Below are positions 39,969 to 50,305 of a stretch of DNA of 64,000 bases, in pieces. Where the stretch lies: contig NZ_CP033006.1 in assembly GCF_005237295.1 (NCBI RefSeq), forward strand, positions 434,001 through 498,000. The letters run 5' to 3'. The notes beneath the pieces were generated by a model that ran no database searches, was not told the DNA's origin, and was given only the letters and a program-made list of their open reading frames with translations. The translations under genes were made by a program, and so were the position numbers. The first letter of the stretch is position 1; the number at the start of each line of letters is the position of its first letter. The DNA comes from Buchnera aphidicola (Macrosiphum euphorbiae) (GTDB lineage: Bacteria > Pseudomonadota > Gammaproteobacteria > Enterobacterales > Enterobacteriaceae).

Positions 39969-40586
39969 TTATTTATTTAAAATAGTATACTTGTTATACC
40001 AATCATTTAAAATAGATTTCAATTTTTGAATACCAATCTTTTTATAAGATGAAAATAACAAAATTTCAAAAGAATCTAAGAAAAAACTTAATTTCTTTCG
40101 TACTGTATTAACTTGAATATTTTGTTGACTTATTGTCATTTTTTCACATTTAGTTAACAATATTAAAATAGAAACTTTTTTATGCAAAGCTATATTGATT
40201 ATCTTTTGATCGAGTTTTTTTAATGGATATCTAATATCCATGAGAAATACAAAACCTTTTATTTGATTTCTTTGTTCTAGATAATCATATAATACTTTTT
40301 GCCATTTTCTTCTAATTAAAAAAGGGGCTTTTGCATAACCATATCCAGGAAGATCAGCTATTCTTAGATCCGAAACTACTTTAAAAAAATTAATTAATTG
40401 TGTTCTTCCGGGAGTTTTACTAAAACGAGCTAATTTTTTTTGATTAGTTAGTGTATTAATAGCACTAGATTTTCCTGAATTAGAATAACCAATAAATGCA
40501 ATTTCAATACCGTCTTGAATTTCTATATCAGTTATTTTTGAATAGCTTTTCAAAAAACTTGTTTTATTATAATCTAACATGTTCAA
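39969..40586 (-). CDS. engB: ribosome biogenesis GTPase EngB (YihA/YsxC)
   Basis: EngB is an essential GTPase acting late in 50S assembly. The 205 residues (E. coli 210) show the P-loop GYSNSGKSSAINTL, the G2/G3 segment SKTPGRTQ and DLPGYGYAK, and SSYKKIGIQKL near the end. The G4 motif, TKAD in E. coli, reads TKCE at residues 145-148. Next to polA as in E. coli, where the spf RNA lies between; it is absent here, as only 39 bases separate the two stops. Confidence 0.95.
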   Translation of the reverse strand: MNMLDYNKTSFLKSYSKITDIEIQDGIEIAFIGYSNSGKSSAINTLTNQKKLARFSKTPGRTQLINFFKVVSDLRIADLPGYGYAKAPFLIRRKWQKVLYDYLEQRNQIKGFVFLMDIRYPLKKLDQKIINIALHKKVSILILLTKCEKMTISQQNIQVNTVRKKLSFFLDSFEILLFSSYKKIGIQKLKSILNDWYNKYTILNK

Positions 40587-40782
40587 AATTTACTCCTTTT
40601 TATGAAATCCATGAAGAATTGTCTAAATAAAATTCCATTATTTTTACATAAAAGAAAATATTTTTTACACATATTTATAAAAATTAGCATATCAATAATA
40701 TTCCTCAAATCTCGTCTTATAATTCTATCTAAAACCAGTCTGTAATACATCTAAATTATTACTATTTTTGAAAGGAAAAAAA

Positions 40783-42612
40783 ATGCATCACAATATAAGA
40801 AATATTGCCATTATAGCACATGTTGATCATGGAAAAACTACATTACTTGATAAACTATTACAACAATCAGGAACATTTCAAGAACATGAAGAAAAAACTG
40901 AAAGAATTATGGATTCTAATGATTTAGAAAAAGAACGAGGTATTACAATTTTATCTAAGAATACTTCTATAAAATGGAAAAATTATAAAATAAATATAGT
41001 AGATACTCCTGGACATGCTGATTTTGGTGGTGAAGTAGAACGTGTGATGTCTATGGTAGATTCGGTACTGCTAGTAGTAGATGCTTTAGATGGACCAATG
41101 CCACAAACAAGATTTGTCACTAAAAAAGCATTTAAATATGGTCTAAACCCTATAGTGGTTATTAATAAAATTGATAGAATCAATTCTCGTCCTGACTGGG
41201 TAGTAGATCAAGTTTTTGATCTTTTTGTTAATCTTGATGCAAATGATCAGCAACTTGATTTTCCTATTATTTATACATCTGCTATTCTTGGAACTTCAGG
41301 AAAAGATTATCTAAAGATGGAAAATAATATGATTCCATTATATGAATCTATCATTAAAAATGCTCCCGCTCCTAATGTTGATCCTGATCAAAAATTTCAA
41401 ATGCAAGTCTCCCAACTTGATTATAATAATTATTTAGGAGTTATAGGAGTTGGTCGTATTAAACAAGGATCAATAAAACCCAATGATCCAGTAACTATTA
41501 TTGATAGCTCTGGAAAAAATCGAAATGGAAAAATCAATAAAGTTTTAAATTATTTTGGATTAAAAAGAATAGAAACAAATCAAGGCAATGCCGGAGACAT
41601 AATTGCTATTACAGGTCTTAATAAATTAAAAATTTCTGACACAATTTGTCATCCAGATAATTTACAATCTCTACCGGCATTAAGTATAGACCAACCAACA
41701 GTAAATATGTTTTTTTCAGTAAATACTTCACCTTTTTCAGGAAAGGAAGGAAAATATATTACATCTCGTCAAATTTTAGAACGATTAAAAAAAGAAACTT
41801 TACATAATGTTGCATTACAAATAAAAGAAACTAAAGATGCAAATATTTTTTCTGTCTCTGGACGAGGCGAATTACATTTATCTATATTGATTGAAAATAT
41901 GCGTCGTGAAGGATTTGAGTTAGAAGTTTCTCGCCCTAAAATCATTTTTCGTGAAATTGATGGAATTAAAAAAGAACCATTTGAAAATGTAACTTTAGAT
42001 ATTGAAGAAAAAAATCAAGGAAGTGTTATGCAGTTTATAGGTACAAGAAAAGGTGAATTAAAAAATATGATTATGGATTCAAAAGGAAGAGTACGACTCG
42101 AGTATATATTATCTAGTAGAGCATTAATTGGTTTTCGTGGAGAATTTATGAGTATAACTTCTGGAACAGGACTCTGTTATTCATCTTTTAGTCACTATGA
42201 TCATCTTCAAAATAATAATATTGGGCAAAGAAAAAATGGAGTTTTAATATCTAATAGCATGGGCATGGCAGTTGGTTTTTCTTTGTTTAATTTACAAGAA
42301 AGAGGAAAGTTATTTATAGGACATGGTGCTCAAGTCTATGAAGGACAAATAATAGGATTACATAATCGTTCTAATGATTTAACAGTTAACTGCTTAACTG
42401 GAAAAAAATTAACTAACATGAGAGCTTCTGGAACGGATGAAGCCATAGTTTTAACAACAGCTATTAATTTGACTTTAGAAGAAGCAATAGGATTTATCAA
42501 TGATGATGAACTTGTAGAAGTTACACCTCATTCTATACGATTACGTAAATTTTATTTAAAAGAAAATGAAAGAAAAAGAGCTCATCGAAACAAAAATATT
42601 AATTTTAAATAA
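40783..42612 (+). CDS. typA: ribosome-associated GTPase TypA/BipA
   Basis: BipA is an EF-G-like GTPase needed for 50S assembly at low temperature and under stress. I start at ATG 40783 because AAGGA lies six bases upstream and [20 protein letters not shown] aligns with E. coli. The 609 residues are full length: [25 protein letters not shown], and a conserved C-terminal domain with [20 protein letters not shown] and [10 protein letters not shown]. It diverges from engB. Confidence 0.97.
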   Translation: MHHNIRNIAIIAHVDHGKTTLLDKLLQQSGTFQEHEEKTERIMDSNDLEKERGITILSKNTSIKWKNYKINIVDTPGHADFGGEVERVMSMVDSVLLVVDALDGPMPQTRFVTKKAFKYGLNPIVVINKIDRINSRPDWVVDQVFDLFVNLDANDQQLDFPIIYTSAILGTSGKDYLKMENNMIPLYESIIKNAPAPNVDPDQKFQMQVSQLDYNNYLGVIGVGRIKQGSIKPNDPVTIIDSSGKNRNGKINKVLNYFGLKRIETNQGNAGDIIAITGLNKLKISDTICHPDNLQSLPALSIDQPTVNMFFSVNTSPFSGKEGKYITSRQILERLKKETLHNVALQIKETKDANIFSVSGRGELHLSILIENMRREGFELEVSRPKIIFREIDGIKKEPFENVTLDIEEKNQGSVMQFIGTRKGELKNMIMDSKGRVRLEYILSSRALIGFRGEFMSITSGTGLCYSSFSHYDHLQNNNIGQRKNGVLISNSMGMAVGFSLFNLQERGKLFIGHGAQVYEGQIIGLHNRSNDLTVNCLTGKKLTNMRASGTDEAIVLTTAINLTLEEAIGFINDDELVEVTPHSIRLRKFYLKENERKRAHRNKNINFK

Positions 42613-42658
42613 AAAATATAAATTAAAAAAATAAAAATATTTAATATTGTCTTTTGAA

Positions 42659-42693
42659 TTATATAATTCTATTTGTTCAATAGAATTATATAA
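42659..42693. repeat. 15-base-pair inverted repeat between convergent typA and gmk
   Basis: TTATATAATTCTATT (42659-42673) and AATAGAATTATATAA (42679-42693) are perfect reverse complements around a 5-base loop. It lies centrally between the typA and gmk stops and is probably a two-way terminator, though no T-run follows on either strand. Confidence 0.7.
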
Positions 42694-42729
42694 AAGTATT
42701 TGTATAAATTATTTAATATTTTTCTGTAA

Positions 42730-43353
42730 TTAACGTTTTAATAAATTAGAAATTAATAAGTTATATTTATTTTTTTGATGAAATAAACATAGATGTTCAG
42801 CAGTGATAATTGTTGTTAAATCATTTACTGCTTGTTTGAAATCGTCATTAATAATCAAATAGTCATATTCTGAATAATGTTGCATTTCATCTACTGCTTT
42901 TTCCATCCTTTTTGCAATTACTATATCACTATCTTGACCTCTTTCTCTTAATCTTTTGTATAATGTATCTTTAGATGGAGGTAGCAAAAAAATACTTTTT
43001 GATTCTGGCATTTTATATTTAATTTGTTTGGCTCCTTGCCAATCAATATCAAGAAAAACATCAATTCCAGAATATAACATTCGTTCAATAGATTGACGCG
43101 AAGTGCCATAATAATTACTAAAAACTTTTGCATATTCCAAAAAAGATTCCTGTTTAATCATAATTTGAAATTCTTTTTTTGATACAAAATAATAATGTTT
43201 CCCATGCAATTCACCGGGTCGTATAATTCGAGTAGTATGAGAAATAGATACTTGAATGTTATACAAATTTTTTGATTTTAACAATCCTTGAATTAAACTT
43301 GATTTTCCTGTTCCGCTCGGAGCTGAAATAATAAAAAGAATACCTTGAGACAT
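42730..43353 (-). CDS. gmk: guanylate kinase
   Basis: It phosphorylates GMP to GDP. I start at ATG 43353, [20 protein letters not shown], which aligns with E. coli MAQGTLYIVSAPSG; an in-frame ATG at 43470 would add a hydrophobic extension that no relative has. 207 residues, as in E. coli. [14 protein letters not shown]-type GMP-binding residues, [12 protein letters not shown] and [13 protein letters not shown] are present. Confidence 0.97.
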   Translation of the reverse strand: MSQGILFIISAPSGTGKSSLIQGLLKSKNLYNIQVSISHTTRIIRPGELHGKHYYFVSKKEFQIMIKQESFLEYAKVFSNYYGTSRQSIERMLYSGIDVFLDIDWQGAKQIKYKMPESKSIFLLPPSKDTLYKRLRERGQDSDIVIAKRMEKAVDEMQHYSEYDYLIINDDFKQAVNDLTTIITAEHLCLFHQKNKYNLLISNLLKR

Positions 43354-43485
43354 GATATTTTTAAAGTATAGTTTCGCCTGAAATTTTATAAAAAATAAAT
43401 ATTTTTTCTTAATGGAATAAAAAATAAATGTCGTGTTTTTTAAAAATAAAATATATAAATAAAAAAACAATTTTTATGTAACTAT

Positions 43486-44445
43486 CTAATTTTTTATCAA
43501 AAAAATATTTTTAAATCCATATACTCTAAATAAATTCTTTACATCTACAGATTTTCGTAAAACTACTTGTATATAAATCTCTTCAGATCTAACATGAACT
43601 ATAGACAATAAAAAACCAATTTTACACCACTTATCATGTATCTGAGTTTCGATAAATGAGCCTATTTTAGGTAAAATATTCCCTCTGCTTATTAAAAAAC
43701 ATAAAAAATATTTATTTATTTTTTTAAAAAATATTCGTGCTATTGTTTCTTGTCCATAATAACATCCTTTTTTAAAACTTATAGCTTTAAGCTTATCTAA
43801 ATTAATTGCTTGTGGTGTAAATTTTTTAGAACATATTGCATCAATAATAGGAAATCCCGCTTCAATATCTAATAATAACCATTGTTTACTATTATTAAAG
43901 AATATATTTTTATTTATTTTTCTTTTTAAAATTAAAAAATCAGACAAAGATAAAACTAATAAAAAACGTTCTATTGGTTCTCCATACCACAGTATAGTTT
44001 TATTATTTTCATGAATTACTGAACAATTTTTGTCTGGTATTTTGATGAAAAAATTTAATAAAAATGATCTAACGTTTAACCCTGCAAGTCCTATTAAACA
44101 CATATTACTTAATTCATGTATTTTTATTTTTGAAAAAACAGAATACTTTTTAATTTCTTCAACTTGAACTTTGCTAATGCTTTTCCGTTGAATATAACCA
44201 TAACCTTTTTCATAATGAAACAAATGCATAGTACTCGAGACCTTGCCATTAAAATTGCAATGTGCACAAAGTGTATGATGAGTCTTAGGTAATAAATTCA
44301 TATCAATAGTTAACTGACTTTGAAGATATTTCTTACTATCTAAACCTTCTACATAAGTCAAAGACCATTCTTCAAGAATTATCATTGTTAATGATAATTC
44401 GTCTGAAGGATAAACAAGATTTTGTAATGATAGAAATGATGACAT
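43486..44445 (-). CDS. ygfZ: folate-binding tRNA-modifying/Fe-S protein YgfZ
   Basis: YgfZ uses tetrahydrofolate and supports some Fe-S enzymes including MiaB. The 319 residues (E. coli 326) are divergent but contain the invariant Cys motif KGCYYGQETIARI, WLLLDIEAGFP and TPQAINLDKL. It diverges from prfB; in E. coli ygfZ is not far from lysS/prfB as well. MiaB, a likely client, is encoded at 50.3 kb. Confidence 0.93.
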   Translation of the reverse strand: MSSFLSLQNLVYPSDELSLTMIILEEWSLTYVEGLDSKKYLQSQLTIDMNLLPKTHHTLCAHCNFNGKVSSTMHLFHYEKGYGYIQRKSISKVQVEEIKKYSVFSKIKIHELSNMCLIGLAGLNVRSFLLNFFIKIPDKNCSVIHENNKTILWYGEPIERFLLVLSLSDFLILKRKINKNIFFNNSKQWLLLDIEAGFPIIDAICSKKFTPQAINLDKLKAISFKKGCYYGQETIARIFFKKINKYFLCFLISRGNILPKIGSFIETQIHDKWCKIGFLLSIVHVRSEEIYIQVVLRKSVDVKNLFRVYGFKNIFLIKN

Positions 44446-44620
44446 TATTTTTATTTCCTAAAATACACTTAATATAAAGTATATAAAACTAAAATACATG
44501 TACCTATTGAATTAAATAGATATAATAAAAAATATAATTTTTACATATTTTAAAAGAATATATCAAAAAAAGTTAAAAATTTTTCAATACAAATTAAATT
44601 AATAGAAGAACTATAAAACT

Positions 44621-45719
44621 ATGTCAGAAACAAATATGATAACTAATCAGATTAAAACTTTTAACAAACGCATAGAAGACCTCAAGAGGTATCTTTGACT
44701 ATAACAAGAAAAAATCTCGTATTTCAGAAATTAATTTAGAATTATCATTACCTAAAACATGGAAAAATCAGATATCTATAACAAAACTTAATAAAGAAAA
44801 ATATTTATTAAGTTCTATAATTCAAAATATTAATGAAATAGAAGAAAATATTAAAGAAGTAATTATTTTTTTAGAATTAGCAATAGAAACAAAAGATGAA
44901 AGTGTATTAAAAGACTCTTTTGCAGAAACGCAAAAAATAGAAAAAAAAATTAAAAAAATTGAATTTTACCGTATGTTTTCAAAAAAAAATGACCACTGTA
45001 ATTGTTATATGGATATACAATCTGGTTCAGGAGGTACAGAAGCACAAGATTGGGCTAAAATGTTACTTAGAATGTATTTAAGATGGGCTGATAAAAAAGG
45101 ATTTCAGACAGAAATTATTCATGAATCTATTGGAGAAATAGTTGGTATTAAATCTTCTACTATTAAAATAAATGGAGAATATGCATTCGGATGGCTAAGA
45201 ACAGAAACAGGAATACATCGTTTAATTAGAAAAAGTCCTTTTGACTCTGGGAACCGACGTCATACTTCTTTTGGTTCAATTTTCATATATCCAGAAATAG
45301 ATGAAAAAATTGATATAAACATAAATTCTTCTGATCTTAGAATTGATGTTTATAGAGCATCTGGAGCTGGAGGTCAACATGTAAATAAAACAGAGTCAGC
45401 CGTTCGCATTACTCATTTGCCTACGAACATCGTCACTCAGTGTCAAAATAATCGTTCTCAACATAAAAATAAAGAACAAGCAATAAAGCAAATGAAATTA
45501 AAACTATATGAAATGCAAATAAGAAAAAAACAAAAAGAGAAACAAAAAACAGAAAAAAATAAATCAAATATAACTTGGGGTAATCAAATACGATCATATA
45601 TATTAGATAACTCAAAAATTAAAGATCTTCGTACAGGAATTGAAAAAAATCACGTGCAATCTGTTTTAGATGGTGATTTAGATGATTTCATTGAACAAAG
45701 TTTAATCATTGGATTATAA
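44621..45719 (+). CDS. prfB: peptide chain release factor 2 with programmed +1 frameshift
   Basis: RF2 terminates at UGA and UAA. The gene starts at ATG 44621; after 25 codons it meets TGA at 44696-44698 in the context AAGAGG TAT CTT TGA C, the RF2 autoregulatory frameshift site. Slipping +1 on CTT and reading GAC (44697-44699) opens the remaining frame to 45719, giving 365 residues, exactly the E. coli length. The stop-codon-reading SPF motif (RKSPFDSG) and the catalytic GGQ ([14 protein letters not shown]) are present. E. coli has AGGGGG as stimulator; here it is the weaker AAGAGG. lysS follows 9 bases later, as in E. coli. Confidence 0.97.
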
Positions 45720-45728
45720 GGAAAAAAA

Positions 45729-47246
45729 ATGTTAGAAGCAAAAAATAATGATTATTATAATAATGTTTGTAATAACGAAATAACGAGAAGACAAAGAAAG
45801 CTTATTGATATGAAAAAAAAAGGATTTTCTTTTCCAAATAATTTTATAAGAAATACTACTTCAAAAAAAATTCATCAAAAATATCAAATAAAAGATAGTA
45901 ACGTACTTAAAGGATTAAAAATTAAAGTTTCTATTTCTGGTCGTATGATACAAAGACGTGTTATGGGAAAAGCTTCTTTTTTCACACTACAAGATATGGA
46001 AGGAAAAATACAAATTTATATAAATGAAGAAAAAATATCATCTGAGTTTTATAATGCTCATTTTAAAAAATGGGATATTGGAGATATTTTAGGTGTAATT
46101 GGAATATTATTTAAAACTAAAACAGGGGAACTATCTGTTTACTGTCAACATATAGAAATACTCAATAAATCATTAAAACCTTTTCCAGATAAGTTTCATG
46201 GTTTATCTAATCAAGAAATACGATATCGACAAAGATATCTTGATTTAATTAGCAACAATAAATTATACGATCTTTTTAAAAAACGCTCTAATATTATTAT
46301 GGCAATTCGCAATTTTATGATAGAAAATAATTTTTTAGAAGTAGAAACTCCAATGTTACAAAGTATTCCTGGAGGAGCAAATGCTAGACCTTTTGTTACT
46401 TATCATAATGAAATAAATTCTAAAATGTATTTAAGAATAGCTCCTGAATTATATTTAAAAAAATTAATTATTGGTGGTTTCGAACGTATTTTTGAACTTA
46501 ATAGAAATTTTCGTAATGAGGGAGTATCAGCTCGACATAATCCAGAATTTACTATGATGGAAGCATATATTGCATATTCTAACTATGAAGATATGATGAC
46601 ATTAATAGAAAATCTTTTTAAGAGTATTACAAAATCAATTTTTAAAAACAATGAAATTATATTTCATAAAAATAATTTTGATTTTAGCAAACCATTTCAT
46701 AGATTGACTATGGAAAATTCTATTCTTCAATTTAATCCAACAATTACATTGTCTGATTTACATGATTTTAAAACAATAAAAGAATTTGCAAAATCGATGA
46801 ATATTAAAGTAGAAAAAAAATGGGGAAAAGGTCAAATAGAAAATGAAATTTTTGAAAAAACAGTAGAAAAAAAATTAATTCAACCAACTTTTATCACTCA
46901 ATATCCAGTAGAAGTTTCTCCATTAGCAAGACGAAATGATATTAATCCAGATACAACAGATAGATTCGAGCTTTTTATTGGTGGATATGAAATAGGAAAT
47001 GGGTTTTCAGAACTAAATGATGTAGAAGATCAAAAAACACGGTTTTTAAATCAAATTAAACAAGCAAACAAAGAAGACAACAAAAATATATTTTATGATC
47101 AAGATTATATAGAAGCGTTACAATATGGTTTGCCACCAACATCAGGATTAGGAATCGGAATAGATCGTTTAATTATGATATTAACTAATCAAATTAGTAT
47201 TCGTGATGTAATTTTATTTCCAACACTTCGTTCCTTTAACAAATAA
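45729..47246 (+). CDS. lysS: lysyl-tRNA synthetase
   Basis: Class II enzyme of 505 residues, the same as E. coli. The N-terminal OB fold (VSISGRMIQRRVMGKASF) is followed by motif 1-2 sequences (FLEVETPMLQSIPGGANARPF, FRNEGVSARHNPEFTMME) and motif 3 (GLPPTSGLGIGIDRLIM). It probably forms an operon with prfB. Confidence 0.98.
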   Translation: MLEAKNNDYYNNVCNNEITRRQRKLIDMKKKGFSFPNNFIRNTTSKKIHQKYQIKDSNVLKGLKIKVSISGRMIQRRVMGKASFFTLQDMEGKIQIYINEEKISSEFYNAHFKKWDIGDILGVIGILFKTKTGELSVYCQHIEILNKSLKPFPDKFHGLSNQEIRYRQRYLDLISNNKLYDLFKKRSNIIMAIRNFMIENNFLEVETPMLQSIPGGANARPFVTYHNEINSKMYLRIAPELYLKKLIIGGFERIFELNRNFRNEGVSARHNPEFTMMEAYIAYSNYEDMMTLIENLFKSITKSIFKNNEIIFHKNNFDFSKPFHRLTMENSILQFNPTITLSDLHDFKTIKEFAKSMNIKVEKKWGKGQIENEIFEKTVEKKLIQPTFITQYPVEVSPLARRNDINPDTTDRFELFIGGYEIGNGFSELNDVEDQKTRFLNQIKQANKEDNKNIFYDQDYIEALQYGLPPTSGLGIGIDRLIMILTNQISIRDVILFPTLRSFNK

Positions 47247-47314
47247 TTTTATAAATTTAAAATTTATCTTTTAAGAGATGAAAAAATTTTTATAAAAATT
47301 CAATGAGATATAAA

Positions 47315-48562
47315 ATGCCACAACTACTAAATGATACTAAAAATAATCTTAATACAAAAACAATTAAAAACTTAATAGAAAAATATGAACCTCCATTTTG
47401 GGTTTATGACTCTGACATTATCTATAAAAAAATTAAATTGTTAAAAAAATTTGATGTTATTAGATTTGCTCAAAAATCTTGTTCAAACATTAATATATTG
47501 CGTCTAATGAGAAATAAAAATGTAAAAATAGATGCTGTTTCATTAGGTGAAATTGAAAGAGCTTTATTATCTGGATTCAAAGGAAACACAAATGAAATAA
47601 TCTTTACTGCAGATATTTTAGACAAAAAAACCTTATCTAAGGTAGTTGATTATAAAATACCAGTAAATGCTGGATCTTTAGATATGTTAAAACAATTAGG
47701 AAAAGTTTCACCAGGTCATCATGTTTGGTTGAGAATTAATCCAAGATTTGGCTATGGACACAGTAAAAAAACTAATACTGGAGGAAAAAATAGCAAACAT
47801 GGAATTTGGGAACCTAAAAAAGCAATACCAATTATAAAAAAATATGAATTAAAATTAATAGGTTTGCATATGCATATAGGTTCAGGAGTAGATTATTTAC
47901 ATTTAAAAAAAGTTTGTCAATCTATGATTAAATATGTTGTTCAATTAAATCAAAAAATATCATCTATTTCTGTTGGTGGAGGATTACCTGTACCCTATAA
48001 ATTTGACGATCAACCTATTGATATAAAAAAATACTTTATGATATGGGATATTGCAAGAAACCAAATATCTGAATTTTTAGGAAAAAAAATTGAATTAGAA
48101 ATTGAACCTGGAAGATTTTTAGTTGCAGAATCAGGTATTTTGATTTCAAGAGTATGGGCTACAAAAAAAATGGGTGACAAAAACTTTGTTTTAGTAGATG
48201 TTGGATTTAATGATTTAATGAGACCAACCATGTATGGTAGCTACCATCATATTTCCGTTATTTCTGGAGACGATAGGAATATTAATGAAATCGAAACAAT
48301 TGATACTGTTGTAGCAGGTCCTCTATGTGAATCAGGAGATATTTTTACACAAAAAGAAGGAGGAACTGTCCAAACCAGAAAATTACCCATTATAAAAATA
48401 GGAGACTATTTAATTTTTCATGACACAGGAGCTTATGGTGCTGCAATGTCATCTAATTATAATACAAGACCACTCATTCCAGAAATATTGTTGAAAAACA
48501 ATGATTCTATTGTTATTCGCAGACGTCAGACAATTGAAGAAATATTAAATTTAGAAAAATAA
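47315..48562 (+). CDS. lysA: diaminopimelate decarboxylase
   Basis: It makes lysine from meso-diaminopimelate, the last step of a pathway feeding the host. I start at ATG 47315 (MPQLLNDT) because GAGAT lies 5 bases upstream and E. coli begins MPH; ATG 47303 is in frame but overlaps that site. The 415 residues show the PLP Lys in RFAQKSCSNI, NTGGKNSKHGI, LHMHIGSGVDY, EIEPGRFLVAESG and GPLCESGDIF. Asd at 58 kb supplies an upstream intermediate. Confidence 0.97.
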   Translation: MPQLLNDTKNNLNTKTIKNLIEKYEPPFWVYDSDIIYKKIKLLKKFDVIRFAQKSCSNINILRLMRNKNVKIDAVSLGEIERALLSGFKGNTNEIIFTADILDKKTLSKVVDYKIPVNAGSLDMLKQLGKVSPGHHVWLRINPRFGYGHSKKTNTGGKNSKHGIWEPKKAIPIIKKYELKLIGLHMHIGSGVDYLHLKKVCQSMIKYVVQLNQKISSISVGGGLPVPYKFDDQPIDIKKYFMIWDIARNQISEFLGKKIELEIEPGRFLVAESGILISRVWATKKMGDKNFVLVDVGFNDLMRPTMYGSYHHISVISGDDRNINEIETIDTVVAGPLCESGDIFTQKEGGTVQTRKLPIIKIGDYLIFHDTGAYGAAMSSNYNTRPLIPEILLKNNDSIVIRRRQTIEEILNLEK

Positions 48563-48596
48563 TATTTTTTTTGATAAAAGGATATCATCTAAATAA

Positions 48597-49448
48597 ATGT
48601 ACATCTTTTTCCCCAACTTAAATCCTATAATTTTTACTATTGGTCCTATTTCTGCTCATTGGTATGGATTTATGTATATTATTAGTTTTTTATTTGCAAT
48701 ATGGTATGGAAAAAAACGCAGTATTAAAAATAAAAAAAAATGGTATAAAAAGAAAATAGAAACACTGTTGTATGCTATTTTTTTAGGTTCTTGCATTGGC
48801 GGAAGAATAGGATATATTATATTTTATAATTTTACATATTTTTCTCAAAATATATTGTGTGTATTTTATATATGGGAAGGAGGAATGTCATTTCATGGAG
48901 GATTAATAGGAGCTATAATTGTCATGCTGTATTTTTCTTTTAAATACAAAAAAAAAATATTAGAAATATCTGATTTCATCACTCCATTAATACCTTTTGG
49001 TTTAGGTGCTGGAAGATTAGGAAATTTTATTAATAGTGAATTATGGGGTCGTGTATCACCAAATTTCTCATATGCAATGATTTTCCCGAATTCTCAATAT
49101 CAAGATTTAGAAACAATAAAAAAATATCCTCAATTAAAACCATTATTAGATAAATATGGAGCATTACCACGTCATCCTTCTCAATTATACGAATTTTTTT
49201 TAGAAGGCATTCTTTTATTTTTTATAATTTATTTTTTCTCAAAAAAAAATAGACCACTAGGTAGTATTAGCGGTTTATTTTTAATTTGTTATGGAATATT
49301 CAGAATATTAATAGAATTTTTTAGAGAACCAGATCCTCAAATAGGATTGTTCAAGAACATCATTACTATGGGACAAATATTATCATTTCCAATGATTATT
49401 GCGGGATCAATTATTATGTATCAATCTTTCTATAAAAATAGATTATGA
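48597..49448 (+). CDS. lgt: prolipoprotein diacylglyceryl transferase
   Basis: Lgt attaches diacylglycerol to the lipobox cysteine in the inner membrane. The 283 residues (E. coli 291) contain several membrane segments and the signatures HWYGFMY, GGRIGYIIFYN, GMSFHGGLIG and AGRLGNFINSELWGR. It is followed 6 bases later by thyA as in E. coli. It is retained although BamD in this window has lost its lipobox, so some lipoprotein clients must remain. Confidence 0.97.
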   Translation: MYIFFPNLNPIIFTIGPISAHWYGFMYIISFLFAIWYGKKRSIKNKKKWYKKKIETLLYAIFLGSCIGGRIGYIIFYNFTYFSQNILCVFYIWEGGMSFHGGLIGAIIVMLYFSFKYKKKILEISDFITPLIPFGLGAGRLGNFINSELWGRVSPNFSYAMIFPNSQYQDLETIKKYPQLKPLLDKYGALPRHPSQLYEFFLEGILLFFIIYFFSKKNRPLGSISGLFLICYGIFRILIEFFREPDPQIGLFKNIITMGQILSFPMIIAGSIIMYQSFYKNRL

Positions 49449-49454
49449 GGAATC

Positions 49455-50249
49455 ATGAAACAATATATAGAATTAATTAAAACAATCATTAAGATTGGGA
49501 ATAAAAAGACAGATCGTACAGGAACAGGTACTTTATCTGTTTTTGGTTATAATATGAAGTTTAATTTAAACGCAGGTTTTCCACTTCTCACAACAAAAAA
49601 ATGTCATATTCCATCTATTATTCATGAACTTCTATGGTTTTTAAAAGGAGACACCAATATTGATTATCTTAATAAAAATAAAATATCAATTTGGAACAAT
49701 TGGGCAGATAAATTTGGAGATGTTGGTCCAATATATGGAAAACAATGGAGAAGTTGGAATACACCGGAAGGGAATAAAATTGATCAAATAAAGAATATAT
49801 TGATACAATTAAAAAATACTCCTAATTCACGTAGAATCTTAGTTTCTAGTTGGAATGTTGGAGAAATAGATAAAATGAAGTTGCCTCCTTGTCATGTTCT
49901 TTTTCAATTTTATGTTTTTAATAACACATTAAGTTGTCAATTATATCAACGCTCTTGTGATGTATTTCTTGGACTACCTTTTAATATAGCTAGTTATTCA
50001 TTACTAATACATATGATAGCACAACAATGTAACTTAAAAGTCGGAGAATTTTTATGGACAGGGGGTGATGTTCATTTATACAATAATCATATTCAATTAG
50101 CAGAAAAACAGATACTTAGAATACCGCGAAAGCTTCCAAAATTAATAATTCTTAAAAAACCTCAGTCATTATTTCAATATTCTTTTCAAGATTTTAAAAT
50201 CACTGAATATCATCCTTATCCTTCTATTAAAGGTAAAATATCTGTATAA
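49455..50249 (+). CDS. thyA: thymidylate synthase
   Basis: It methylates dUMP to dTMP with methylenetetrahydrofolate. The 264 residues equal E. coli. [12 protein letters not shown], the catalytic Cys in [32 protein letters not shown] and GDVHLYNNH are all present. GAGGAATC lies before the ATG, overlapping the lgt end; the pair is coupled as in E. coli. Confidence 0.98.
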   Translation: MKQYIELIKTIIKIGNKKTDRTGTGTLSVFGYNMKFNLNAGFPLLTTKKCHIPSIIHELLWFLKGDTNIDYLNKNKISIWNNWADKFGDVGPIYGKQWRSWNTPEGNKIDQIKNILIQLKNTPNSRRILVSSWNVGEIDKMKLPPCHVLFQFYVFNNTLSCQLYQRSCDVFLGLPFNIASYSLLIHMIAQQCNLKVGEFLWTGGDVHLYNNHIQLAEKQILRIPRKLPKLIILKKPQSLFQYSFQDFKITEYHPYPSIKGKISV

Positions 50250-50305
50250 AAATTTTATATTAAAAACAATATCTTAAAAAATCAAATGGATTAATTTTTA
50301 AACAT

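Noticed and set aside
40768-40782. TTG start for typA at 40768
   Set aside because: It would place the AAGGA binding site inside the gene; ATG 40783 matches E. coli.
43354-43470. 39-residue N-terminal extension of gmk from ATG 43470
   Set aside because: The extension is hydrophobic and AT-driven, and guanylate kinases start right at the MSQG-type residues.
44973-45719. A 248-residue RF2 starting at ATG 44973
   Set aside because: The N-terminal domain lies upstream and is joined through the programmed +1 frameshift, giving the normal 365 residues.
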